Part shown: piece by piece, positions 1 to 9,800 of the stretch
How positions within the stretch are numbered: position 1 is the stretch's first letter
Layout of the letters: each line of letters starts with the position of its first letter
NCBI GenBank assembly: GCA_025408425.1
Contig: JANXYX010000046.1
Span: 1-55,775 of the forward strand
DNA length: 55,775 nt
Reading direction: 5' to 3'
Source: Granulicella sp.
GTDB taxonomy: Bacteria; Acidobacteriota; Terriglobia; Terriglobales; Acidobacteriaceae
Program-made: the position numbers and the translations under genes
Notes under the pieces: model-generated
The model's input: the letters and a program-made list of their open reading frames with translations, nothing else
Told to the model about the DNA's origin: nothing
Database searches by the model: none

Positions 1-1
1 T

Positions 2-2074
2 TATACCCACACGGCCTCGGCCCACCTGGTACTGGAGTCGCTGTTCTCGATCACGCGCAGCACCCCGGGATTTCCGACACCGAATCGCACCGATCCGGCG
101 GTGAAGTTCAACGATGGTTTGTTCGAGGCGTTCAACTCCGCGGGCGGCTCCGTCATGTCCGCTTATGGCAACCTCTTCCATGGGCAACAGACCGTCGCCT
201 GGACCTCGAATCGGCATGCGGTCAAGGCCGGAGTAGAGGTCCGTATCAACCGGGATACGACTTACTTCGGCATCAGCCCCAACGGCGAGTATGACTTCGG
301 GGGCGGCGTCGCCTACGCCCGGCAGAACATCCCTTCGCGCAGCGGGAAACACGATATCCATGCCGGGGATCCGCTGCCCGATACGCTGAGCGGCTTTCTC
401 TCGGGCAGTCCGTTTGTCTATACCGTTGCGATCGCGCCAAGTAACTTTTCCAATGGCGAGCATATCGGGCCGGCCGCGATCAGCCGTAACGCTGCCAGCG
501 TGTATCTGCAGGACACCTGGAAGGTCACTCCTGACTTCACGCTGGATCTCGGTCTGCGCTGGGAGCTTTACACCCCGATCACGGAGCGGGCGCGCCGCAC
601 CTCCAGCTTCCTGGATGTGGGTGGGGTGCAGCAGTTCGTTCTCAATCCGCAGCCTGCCTATCAGACCAACTGGAAGGGCCTGACTCCGCGGGTGCAGGCC
701 GCATGGCAGGTGACCCGCAAGCTGCATGCGCATGCCGGCGGCGGGGTCACCGTGATCCCTCCCAATATCTGGCAGGATAACTTCTTGACTGGCTCGACGC
801 CCTATGCCGTGTACCCTCGCCTGCAATCGTCCGCTGGTGCCCCGATAGCGTATGGGTTTCAGATCACGCCGACGCAGTTGCCGAAGGTCTACACGCCCTC
901 GGGCCAGGAGATCTTCGCCTCCGGCGGCACCAATACCGTAGCGCCTAACACGGTGATGGATGTCGACCGCTATGAGAAGGATGTTGCGGCGCTTACCCCC
1001 AGCCACGTGGTCAGCGCGCTGAACCTGAGCGGTATCGATCGCTCGTTCGGAAACGGCACCCTCTATACGTGGACTGCCGGCCTTGAGCAGCGCGTCGGAC
1101 CGCTGACCGCCAGTGCGAGTTACGTTGGCACGGCGGCCGTGCATCTGCCGCGCACCAGCTTTCCTAATGCTTATCCCGGCGCCAGCCCGGGCTTCGCCCC
1201 CCACACCCAGTTCGACAGCGCGGGCGCAGTGGTCGGCGGCTTTGGGGTGGAGAACGTCATCACTGCCTCGGCGCACTCCACGTATCACGCCCTCCAGGCC
1301 TCGCTCTCCGGCACCATCGGCCACGGCGGCCCCGGCATTCAAGCTAGCTACACCTGGGGGAGATCAATCGACGATACCAGCACGGTCATCGGTGGAACCG
1401 GCTCCACGGGAGCCGTCGTGCAGGGCTTCTCGCAGAACCCCTATGACACCCACGGGGAAAAGGGGCCGTCGTCGTTCGACGTCGCTCACTCCTTCACGCT
1501 GAGCGCAGCCCAGGACCTGCACCTCGAAGACATCGACTTCCTGAAATTTGCAGGGAGTAAGGTGACGCGCGGGTGGGAGTTGCTGAGTATCTCGTCCATC
1601 AGCAGCGGTGCGCCCTTCACGGTGTACTCCGGAGTCCAGCAGACCGGCTACGGTTCAAACGGTGTTGATCGTCCCGATCAAGTGGCAAAGCCGAATCTCT
1701 CGACCCGACGTACAGTGCGGGAGGACTACTTCGGCAAAGGCTTAGACAACCCATCTTTCTTCAGCATCCCTGTCGGTGTCGCGGGCGGAACCGGGCCCAA
1801 CCAGGGGCGCTTTGGAACGCTCGGCCGGAATACCTTCCGCGGCCCCGCCTTCTATAACTTCGACGTTGCCATGATCAAAGACACCCCCTTTGGCCACCGC
1901 CCCAGCGGATCCGAGATCGTCAACCTCCAGTTCCGTGCGGAGTTCTTCAACCTCTTCAACATCGTCACGATGGGTCTGCCGGCGAATACCCTGCAAGGCT
2001 CAGGCTTCGGTGAGATCAGCAAGACCGCAGGGAACTCCCGTCAGATTCAGTTCTCGCTCAAACTCATCTACTAG
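2..2074 (+). CDS. TonB-dependent receptor, Oar-like, 3' part (5' end outside window)
   Basis: This outer-membrane beta-barrel receptor probably imports an oligosaccharide or other large substrate with TonB energy. The reading frame is open from base 2, so the gene starts upstream of the window; the first internal Met (position 101) is not the start. About 690 residues remain, covering the barrel. Segments typical of acidobacterial Oar-like receptors are visible: RSTPGFPTPNRTDP near the left edge, SPNGEYDFGGG, GDPLPDTLSGFLSGS, GPAAISRNAASVYLQDTW, a late FRAEFFNLFN and the C-terminal strand ending in SLKLIY. Full-length relatives are roughly 1000-1200 residues with an N-terminal carboxypeptidase-regulatory-like domain and plug, neither of which is in this part. 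Downstream genes are sugar related (transporter remnant, ribokinase), which fits glycan uptake. The family is clear; the substrate is not readable. Confidence 0.9.
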   Translation, partial: YTHTASAHLVLESLFSITRSTPGFPTPNRTDPAVKFNDGLFEAFNSAGGSVMSAYGNLFHGQQTVAWTSNRHAVKAGVEVRINRDTTYFGISPNGEYDFGGGVAYARQNIPSRSGKHDIHAGDPLPDTLSGFLSGSPFVYTVAIAPSNFSNGEHIGPAAISRNAASVYLQDTWKVTPDFTLDLGLRWELYTPITERARRTSSFLDVGGVQQFVLNPQPAYQTNWKGLTPRVQAAWQVTRKLHAHAGGGVTVIPPNIWQDNFLTGSTPYAVYPRLQSSAGAPIAYGFQITPTQLPKVYTPSGQEIFASGGTNTVAPNTVMDVDRYEKDVAALTPSHVVSALNLSGIDRSFGNGTLYTWTAGLEQRVGPLTASASYVGTAAVHLPRTSFPNAYPGASPGFAPHTQFDSAGAVVGGFGVENVITASAHSTYHALQASLSGTIGHGGPGIQASYTWGRSIDDTSTVIGGTGSTGAVVQGFSQNPYDTHGEKGPSSFDVAHSFTLSAAQDLHLEDIDFLKFAGSKVTRGWELLSISSISSGAPFTVYSGVQQTGYGSNGVDRPDQVAKPNLSTRRTVREDYFGKGLDNPSFFSIPVGVAGGTGPNQGRFGTLGRNTFRGPAFYNFDVAMIKDTPFGHRPSGSEIVNLQFRAEFFNLFNIVTMGLPANTLQGSGFGEISKTAGNSRQIQFSLKLIY

Positions 2075-2332
2075 TCCGTCGAAGCAGCGCCTACAACTCG
2101 AGTCATTCCATTTGCCCGTCGAGATGCGCAATGAGTATATGGCTCAGTGGAAGGCTTCCCATGCTCAGCAATCTCCACTGACCTCCGCAGATGAGCAAGG
2201 AGAGGAGTTCGCCACACCTCCCCACTACAACGATGTCGCGGATCACGAGCGAACTCTTTCATGCAGTGAGAATCAGGAAGCCGACCGTGGAGAATGAAAT
2301 CTTCGGGAACAATGCAGCCATAGGCTGCCACC

Positions 2333-2809
2333 TTGCCAACCACTCTTATTTCAATCTCTGGCAGCTTCTACCCTTTTGTTTCAAAGGCGATGATCGGCGA
2401 AGACGCGCCGGGACCTTATGCGACCGCGCTTTTCTTCGTGCTCGGCGTCGCATTGTGTGCCATAACGGTCAACTACCTGTTGATGCGGAGGCCTCTTGAT
2501 GGGGGTGAGCCTGTCTCGATGGGTAGCTACTCGAAGGCGCCGCGAGTCTGGCATCTCTGGGGGATCATCGGTGGCGCGATCTGGTGTACCGGTGCTGTGC
2601 TGAACTTTGTCGCGTCGCGCTCACATATCGTTGGTCCGGCGGTGTCGTATTCAATCGGCCAGGGAGCGACGATGATCTCGGCGTGTTGGGGCGTCTTTGT
2701 CTGGCGTGAGTTTGCGACGGATCCATCACGTTCAAAGACTTTTCTTGTGTGGATGTTTATCTTCTTTGTGTGCGGTTTGACTGCTGTCGCCCTCGCCCCC
2801 ATCTTCTAG
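2333..2809 (+). pseudogene. GRP/DMT-type sugar transporter, C-terminal half only
   Basis: This hydrophobic 158-residue frame opens with a TTG and looks like the second half of a ten-helix GRP-family (glucose/ribose uptake-type) permease of the drug/metabolite transporter superfamily. Recognisable pieces are FYPFVSKAM, an ATALFFVLGVALC helix, NYLLMRRPLDGG, a WGIIGGAIWCTGAVLNF helix, the GPAVSYSIGQGATM segment and a final helix ending ALAPIF. Such permeases are about 330-350 residues, so roughly the first 170 are missing. The 258 bases between the receptor stop and this frame encode nothing I recognise. It sits 42 bases before ribokinase, the expected partner of a ribose permease. I read it as a 5'-truncated remnant. 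A functional half-transporter is possible but unlikely given the odd five-helix fragment and weak start. Confidence 0.65.
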
Positions 2810-2851
2810 CAGGCGTTGCGATCCACTATTTGAGTCTCAGGAGATCCGAAC

Positions 2852-3793
2852 ATGTCTGGCCAGAAACCAATCGTCGTTGTCGGTAGTATCAACATTGATC
2901 TGGTGGCTCGCACGGAGCGAATTCCGGTGGCTGGCGAGACCGTCTCTGGGGCTGATTTTCAGATCCATCCGGGTGGTAAGGGAGCAAACCAGGCTGTTGC
3001 CGCAGCAAGATTGGGTTATCCGGTGCGGATGATCGGCCGGCTCGGTAATGATGTTTTCGGCGTACAACTCAAGGCCCAACTGGAGAGTGCCGGAGTGAAT
3101 ACGGCCAGTGTGGCGCTGACCGAAGGATTATCCGGAGTGGCCGTTATCGTTGTATCGCAAAAAGGCGAGAACAGTATTGTGGTCACCCCGGGCGCAAATG
3201 CCATGGTGTCTCCACAGGATCTGGAAGCGAATCTGGACATCATTCGCGGAGCCGGAGTGGTCCTAACGCAGCTGGAAATTCCACTGGAAACCGTTGAATA
3301 CCTCGGGAGGATTTGCTCGCGTGAAGGTGTGCCGCTGATCCTTGATCCTGCGCCAGCATTGGAACTGCCACCGACTCTCTTCAAGCACATTCAGTGGTTG
3401 ACTCCGAATGAAACGGAAGCCGCATTCTTCATCAAGAGTATGAGTGGAATTGTTGGCGCCGACGATCCGGCTGAAGTGGCGAAGCTGCTGCTGAGTAAAG
3501 GAGTCCATGGCGTAGTTCTCAAGTTGGGAGCACGCGGCGTTTATATATCATCACAGGCGGGCGTGGGACATTCAATCCGCGCGTTTCCTGTCAAGGCGAT
3601 TGACACGACTGCCGCAGGAGATGCTTTCAATGGAGCTTTCGCTACGGCCCTGATGCTCGGAAAGTCGCCCGTAGAAAGTGCGCGCTTTGCAGCTGCCACA
3701 GCCGCTATTTCTGTTACGCGCGCTGGCGCACAGCCCTCCATGCCGGTGATGTCTGAGGTGGAGCAGATGCTCGACAACACTCTCGTGCGCTGA
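2852..3793 (+). CDS. rbsK: ribokinase (PfkB family)
   Basis: Cytoplasmic kinase that phosphorylates D-ribose at O5 with ATP, feeding ribose 5-phosphate to the pentose phosphate pathway. The 313-residue length is normal. N-terminal GSINIDLV (about 11-18) and the substrate-binding GGKGANQA (41-48) form PfkB signature 1. DTTAAGD (251-257) is signature 2, with D257 as the expected catalytic base and the anion hole before it. NETEA near residue 190 is also typical. The ATG follows CAGGAGATC, a good ribosome-binding site. The gene lies directly after the sugar-permease remnant, so the pair was probably once a ribose uptake and activation unit; now only the kinase looks intact. A related sugar such as deoxyribose cannot be excluded from sequence alone. 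Confidence 0.93.
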   Translation: MSGQKPIVVVGSINIDLVARTERIPVAGETVSGADFQIHPGGKGANQAVAAARLGYPVRMIGRLGNDVFGVQLKAQLESAGVNTASVALTEGLSGVAVIVVSQKGENSIVVTPGANAMVSPQDLEANLDIIRGAGVVLTQLEIPLETVEYLGRICSREGVPLILDPAPALELPPTLFKHIQWLTPNETEAAFFIKSMSGIVGADDPAEVAKLLLSKGVHGVVLKLGARGVYISSQAGVGHSIRAFPVKAIDTTAAGDAFNGAFATALMLGKSPVESARFAAATAAISVTRAGAQPSMPVMSEVEQMLDNTLVR

Positions 3794-3809
3794 TTTGGAC
3801 TTGGATTAA

Positions 3810-4259
3810 TCGGTGTGGGGCTACTGGAACGGGATAACGCGACGCGACGGTGAAGCCACCCGTCGTGTCGCGACTATCGAGCGAGCGCTGGGAGCCGTTC
3901 TACCCTATGCATCGGTATAGAGTCTTTGCGAGCCGCTGGACCATTGCTGAAAAAACGGTGTGGACAATCGTTAACCGCAATGAGTATGCCGTGATAACAT
4001 CGATGCGCATCCAGACGGGATAAGTCCAGTTGGAGTAATGGATCTGGTGGGTAATGTGTGGCAATGGACCGATGAATATGTGGATGACCATACGCGTGCC
4101 GCAATTGTGCGTGGAGGTAGTAACTATCAGCCTCAAGGTTCAATATGGTATTTTCCGCAGGCGTACAGAAATGATCAGCACGGAAAGTTGCTGCTGATGG
4201 CACCCAGTTACGACCGCTCAGGCGGCCTGGGCTTTCGCTGTGCGAAAGATACTGAGTAG
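3810..4259 (+). pseudogene. formylglycine-generating-enzyme-like (SUMF1/FGE-sulfatase) gene remnant
   Basis: Three consecutive pieces look like parts of one protein but lie in two frames. A first piece (from about 3810, encoding WNGITRRDGEATRRVATIER) reads in the same frame as the final piece but ends at a TAG near 3915. A second piece, encoding FYPMHRYRVFASRW followed by VWTIVNRNEYAV, is read from about 3898 in another frame and ends at a TAA near 4018. The last piece (4038-4259) has MDLVGNVWQWTDEY, VRGGSNY and ends GFRCAKDTE, which is the C-terminal signature of FGE-sulfatase domains. A complete gene would be many hundred codons longer, so this is frameshifted and internally deleted. A lone 73-residue protein from 4038 is conceivable but would lack most of the fold. 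Confidence 0.65.
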
Positions 4260-4353
4260 GGTTAAGATTGGGAGCATTGGTGCTTGAAGTTGGATCGTTT
4301 GCTGGCACCTGGATCATCAGGCCGATGTCTCGACGATCACCGTTGGAATTGCA

Positions 4354-6573
4354 ATGAGATGCTGTCAGAAATGGGGATGTATGTCAGCCAGGGCCGAAGG
4401 CTTGGAAAGAAATGGTCGCTTCCATTGCGAGGGGAAGTTTGGGATAGTGGCAGCGATGATGACTGCCCTTCTTGTTTCGGGTGGTGCTCATGCGTTTGCC
4501 GAAGTAGCTCAGCGAGGCGCGCCTGCCGGAGAAGCCACGCGTCAAGACTGGCCTGTATACGGCGGTGATTCATCGGGGGACCGATATTCGCCGTTGCGGC
4601 AAATCAACAGGGATAACGTCCAGCAGTTGCACCTGGTCTGGAAGTTTGACGCGGGCAGTGAGGGTGGTTTGCAGACGCATCCGCTGGTTGTTGGCCGTAG
4701 AATTTTTGTCTATACGCCTACGCAAAAGATCGTGGCGCTGGATGGAGCGAGCGGTAAGCAGCTTTGGTCTTTCGATGCAGGGGTTCTGGGCAACCAGCCA
4801 AACCGCGGGTTTTCATACTGGACCAATGGCAAAGAGGGCCGTCTGTTTGCTGGCGTGATGGATCATCTGTACGCGCTCGATCCGGTCACGGGTAAACCGA
4901 TTAGGAGTTTCGGTGATGGTGGCAAGATCGACCTGCGCAAAGATCTGGGTGATGAGGATTACACCCGGAATTTTGCGATCCTTACCACACCTGGAACCGT
5001 GTATAGGGACATGATCATTGTGGGCTTTCGCGCGCCTGAGAGCCAACCGGCGCCGCATGGTGATATCCGCGCCTATGATGTGCACTCGGGTAAGCTGCGC
5101 TGGACGTTTCACACAGTTCCGCATCCCGGTGAATTTGGCTATAAGTCGTGGCCAAAGGATGCGTGGAAGGTTACGGGCGCAGCAAATAATTGGGCTGGAA
5201 TGGTGGTGGATGAGAAACGCGGCATCGTCTTTGTCCCCACTGGATCGGCTGTGAACGACTTCTACGGTGCGGACCGCGTGGGAGACGATCTCTTCGCCAA
5301 TACTCTGCTGGCGCTGGATGCGAACACTGGCAAACGGATCTGGCACTTTCAAGATGTACATCACGACACCTGGGATCGCGACTTTCCGTCGCCGCCAGTT
5401 CTGGTGACCGTCAAGCGCGAGGGAAAGACTGCCGACGCTGTGGCACAGACGACCAAGCACGGCTTTGTCTTTCTCTTTGAACGAGCTACGGGTAAGCCTC
5501 TGTTCCCGATTGTGGAGAAGCCGTTTCCAGCGTCGGATGTGCCGGGCGAGGTTAGTTCGCCAACGCAGCCGATTCCGCTTGCCCCAGCCCCCTATGCGCG
5601 TCAGCAACTGACAGAAGATATGCTCACCGATCGAACTCCAGCGGCACACACTTGGGCCTTAGACCAGTTCAAGACGTTTCGCAGCGAGGGGCAATTTGTT
5701 CCCTTTGGCGTCGGTAAACAGACCGTCGTATTTCCAGGTTTCGATGGGGGCGCGGAGTGGGGTGGTCCAGCGCTGGACCCATTCAAGGGTGTCATTTACA
5801 TCAACGCCAACGACGTACCCTGGACCGGTGGTCTGGCGGAGAACAAGGCTGGAGGCACAATAGGTTCCAGCTTGTATCAAAGCCAGTGCGCTCTTTGTCA
5901 TGGTGGAGATCGGAAGGGATCGCCTCCAGAGTTTCCATCGCTTGTCGGCATCGACCAGCGAATGTCAGACACGGCGATATTGGAACTGCTTCGGAGCGGC
6001 AAGGGTAGAATGCCGTCTTTTCCGAATCTGCAAGGCGCAAGCCTCCAAGGTCTTCAGGAGTACCTGCGAACAAGCGCAGCCCCTGCGGAGATTTCTTCGA
6101 AGGCAGAGGCGGTGTCGTTCTACGGGAGACCGGACAAGGAACCAAAGTATCGCTTCACCGGATACCGGAAGTTTGTCGATCCCGAAGGATACCCTGCGGT
6201 CGTGCCGCCTTGGGGTACGCTGAATGCGATCGATCTGAATACGGGCAGGTATCTGTGGAAGATTCCATTGGGCCAGTATCCGGAACTCGCAGCCAAGGGA
6301 ATGAAGGATACGGGTTCTGAAAACTACGGAGGTCCAATCGTGACTGCTGGCGGCCTGGTCGTTATTGGAGCGACAATTTACGATCGCAAGATTCGGGCCT
6401 TCAACAGTGACTCAGGGAAGTTGCTTTGGGAGGCGGAGTTGCCCTTTGCTGGGACGGCCACTCCTGCAACCTACATGATTGATGGCAAGCAGTACATCAT
6501 CATTGCAGCCAGTGGGCAGCGGGACCGCAAAGGGCCGCAGGGAGCTGCCTACGTTGTCTTTGCACTGCCCTAG
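4354..6573 (+). CDS. PQQ-dependent dehydrogenase with inserted cytochrome c domain
   Basis: Periplasmic quinoprotein dehydrogenase that would oxidise a sugar or alcohol with PQQ and pass electrons to its own heme c. About 739 residues. After a hydrophobic signal (AAMMTALLVSGGAHAFA) come the DWPVYGGDSSGDRYSPL opening strand, many propeller blades with the LWxFDAG / ALDxxTG pattern, the family-typical HDTWDRDFPSPPVL, a heme site CALCH at about 512-516 inside an inserted cytochrome segment, and closing blades with GGPIVTAGGLVVIGAT. Length and domain order match acidobacterial quinoprotein glucose-dehydrogenase-like enzymes. The true start is uncertain: ATG 4354 gives a long, polar leader, while ATG 4381 or GTG 4448 (just before the hydrophobic stretch) are alternatives. 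A 6-bp stem-loop (6586-6600) follows the stop. The substrate cannot be assigned. Confidence 0.88.
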   Translation: MRCCQKWGCMSARAEGLERNGRFHCEGKFGIVAAMMTALLVSGGAHAFAEVAQRGAPAGEATRQDWPVYGGDSSGDRYSPLRQINRDNVQQLHLVWKFDAGSEGGLQTHPLVVGRRIFVYTPTQKIVALDGASGKQLWSFDAGVLGNQPNRGFSYWTNGKEGRLFAGVMDHLYALDPVTGKPIRSFGDGGKIDLRKDLGDEDYTRNFAILTTPGTVYRDMIIVGFRAPESQPAPHGDIRAYDVHSGKLRWTFHTVPHPGEFGYKSWPKDAWKVTGAANNWAGMVVDEKRGIVFVPTGSAVNDFYGADRVGDDLFANTLLALDANTGKRIWHFQDVHHDTWDRDFPSPPVLVTVKREGKTADAVAQTTKHGFVFLFERATGKPLFPIVEKPFPASDVPGEVSSPTQPIPLAPAPYARQQLTEDMLTDRTPAAHTWALDQFKTFRSEGQFVPFGVGKQTVVFPGFDGGAEWGGPALDPFKGVIYINANDVPWTGGLAENKAGGTIGSSLYQSQCALCHGGDRKGSPPEFPSLVGIDQRMSDTAILELLRSGKGRMPSFPNLQGASLQGLQEYLRTSAAPAEISSKAEAVSFYGRPDKEPKYRFTGYRKFVDPEGYPAVVPPWGTLNAIDLNTGRYLWKIPLGQYPELAAKGMKDTGSENYGGPIVTAGGLVVIGATIYDRKIRAFNSDSGKLLWEAELPFAGTATPATYMIDGKQYIIIAASGQRDRKGPQGAAYVVFALP

Positions 6574-6854
6574 TAAAAGATCTGCTGCGGAAGGTCCGCA
6601 AGATAAAGGGATGGGACCGTATCGATTTGCAGCACTCCGCAGGGCGAGTTGTTTTTATGCTGCACGATTCAAACGAGTTTATTTCGAGCAAATTGCAGCG
6701 GATGGTTCGGCTGCGATCCACGTCCTGCCCATAAAGCGCACCCTGCCATAGGATGGATGTGTCGTTATTTCACTGCAACAGGAAGGGTGGAGTGAGCTGC
6801 ACAAAGGCCGTATGAAGAATTGCTGCGGCGGCCGTGAAGAGAAGTGAGGGTCTA

Positions 6855-9800
6855 ATGCGTTGCACGAAGCGTTTGAGGAACTGGTTGTTCATAGTGGTTC
6901 GGCTTGCCCCGATGTGCATGCTCTTGCTGCATTGTGCCGAGCCGCAGAGTCAAACAGTTGCGGAGAAGAGCGCTGAACGCGAAGCATTCAGACTCAACAA
7001 CCTCGGCACGGCCCTGATGAATCAACAGTTGCTTGAGGCAGCATCGGAAAAGTTTGACGATGCATTGCGCCTTGACCCGACGTTGGCGTGCGCTTTGCTC
7101 AACAAGGGGCTTGCTCTCCTTTATCTGCAGAAGATTCCTGAGGCAACCAGCACTCTGTTACATGCCAGCGAGATGGCTCCAGACGACCCGCGGGTGTGGT
7201 TCGTGCTCGGGCTACTCCATCGCAATCAAAATGAAGCAGAGCAAGGCATTCGTGCCTTCCGACGAGTGCTGGCACTCGATCCGACAAATGCGGATAGCCA
7301 TTATTTTATAGGCTCGATCGAGCTCGAACAGCACCATCCAGATGAAGCCATCGCTGAGTACCAAGCCGCATTGAAGTTGAACCCTCTGCATGCGTCGGCT
7401 GAATTTGGTCTGGCAAGAGCCTTGCAGCGGAAGGGCGATGCAGATGCTGCTCATGCCGCGCTGGAACGATTCCAACATTTGACGAGCGAAAGACTTGCTT
7501 CGCCCCTGGCTCACAACTATGGAGAAGAAGGGCAACTTGCCCGCGCTGAGGATGCGCCATCCGGCGGAGTGCAGGTTGGGCCGATGATTCCCATTCAGTT
7601 CTCGAGATCATGGACTGGACAGTCACAGCCGAAAGACATGGTTGCGCGCGCACACAAAGAGTATGCGCGTAGTAGCTGCCTGATCGACGTGGATGGCAGC
7701 GGGCGGTTGAATCTAGTCGTGATGGGCCACGGGCAGACTGCAGTCCGCGTGTACCGCACCCCGGGATCTGGTAGTTCGAGTGCGGTTGAACTCGAACCGC
7801 TTTCTGAAAAAGAGACTGGGCTGACTGTAAGCGGCGATGCGATGGCCTGCGCTGCGGGCGATTTCGATAACGACGGATTACCTGATCTTGCAGTAGCAAT
7901 GTCCGATCGCGTCTTGTTGTTCCGCAATGTAGGTGGGGGTAAGTTTGAGGATGTAACCGGCAAGTCTGGAATTAAACCGGTGAACCATCCGACAGGGCTG
8001 ATCTTTGTTGATTACGATCATGATGGCGATCTGGACTTGTTTGTAACTGGGGAGTCTGCAGGCGGACCCCCCAATGTCCTCTGGCGTAACAACGGCGATA
8101 AGACCTTTACGAACTGGACACAACAGTCTGGGCTGGGCGGAGTGGGCAGCACCACTGCAGCAGTACTGAGTGACCTGAATAATGACCGTGCGGTAGATCT
8201 GCTGGTGACCGGGTTTGATGCAGCACCCACGGTTTTTTCCAACCCGCGCGATGGTGCCTTTCTGTCGTCGAGCCTGTTCACAGAAAAAGGACTGCCCCCG
8301 ACACTAGGAGTTGCGGTGCTTGACTTCAACAAGGATGGTTGGATGGACATAGCGTTGGTCCATGCCGGCGCGCCGGGGGTCACGCTTTGGCGCAACGTGG
8401 ATGGCAAGCGCTTCGAGCGTGTCGCTCTACCGATACAGGGCGCGATGCGAGGCTGGGGTGTGGCGGCGTTGGACGTAGATAATGATGGCTGGATTGACCT
8501 GGCTGCAGGGGTCGAGACTGCGAGTGGTCCGGTGCTAAAGGTGCTGCGAAATATTGGACCCGCTGGATTCGAAGATGTAACAGCTCCAGTCAAACTGGAT
8601 GCAATGCGGTTCAAATCACCGAGTTCAATGCTTGCTGCGGATGTGGACGCGGATGGAGCGGCGGATCTGATCGTCACTCAGTTAGAAGACGGTCCGGTAA
8701 TTCTCAAGAATATTGGTGGCAACAAGAATCACTCGCTACGGATTTCTTTGAAGGGGTTGGCTGATAACAAGAGCGCACTTGGAACTAAAGTTGAAGTCTT
8801 TGCAGACGGTATGTGGCAGAAGTGGGAAGTCGCCAGTCCGCAAGACGTCTTGGCTGGAATTGGGTCGGCGGAGCGGGCTGATCTGGTACGCCTGCTGTGG
8901 CCTACAGGCGTGCCACAAGACGAAATTGACTTGGCCGCCGGGCCACGACGGATCATCGCTGAATTAGATCGTCGCGGCAGTTCATGTCCCACCCTCTTCG
9001 CGTGGGACGGTACAAAGTACACCTTCATCTCCGACGTGATTGGCGCGGGTGTCGTAGGTCATTGGATTGCACCAGCGCAGAGGAATATTGCAGATCCTGA
9101 TGAATGGATCAAGATCGACGGATCGCAGTTGAAAGCCAAGTCTGGACGATTGAGCCTGAGGTTCGGCGAACCGATGGAGGAGGTCAACTTCGTCGATCAG
9201 GTTCGGCTAGTAGCTGTGGACCACCCTGCCGGAACTGAGGTATATCCGAATGAAAGGTTCCTGGGCGAGCCTCCGTTTGCGCCGACACAAACAATCGTTA
9301 CCAACCATGCACGAACGCTGCGCGGCGCATGGGACGATCATGGAAGAGATGTGCTGCCACTGCTACGCGAACGCGACCACAAGTATGTGGAAGACTTCAC
9401 AAATCTGGCCTTCGCTGGATTTACGAACCAGCACGCGCTCACGCTTGATATTGGCCAATGGGTTCCGGGCAATCCATTGAGACTACTGCTACACGGCTTT
9501 ATCGAGTATTTTTCGGCAAGCTCAATGTACGCTGCGTGGCAGGCCGGACTTGCACCTGTTGCACCATACGTCGAGGCGCAACTTGCTGATGGCTCATGGA
9601 GACGCGTGATTGACGAAATGGGATTTCCTGCAGGTCTGCCCCGGACGATCGTGGTAGATCTGACTGGCAAGCTTCCCCCGGGAACACAAAGAATTCGGTT
9701 GGTTACAAATCTCCAGATTTATTGGGATCAGATACTTTTGGATAACGAACCAGCACTACGAGATGGCACGGGACATCAGGCGATACGTCAGACGGAATTG

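Noticed and set aside
2333..2809. Intact small DMT transporter
   Set aside because: The fragment corresponds only to the second half of a GRP-type permease, with a weak TTG start. I prefer a truncated gene.
4813..5649. Minus-strand open frame of 278 codons
   Set aside because: It lies antisense to the PQQ dehydrogenase propeller blades and shows no recognisable motif.
6586..6600. Terminator after the PQQ dehydrogenase
   Set aside because: The 6-bp stem (TGCGGA/TCCGCA) has a 3-base loop and no T-run; too weak to list as a terminator.
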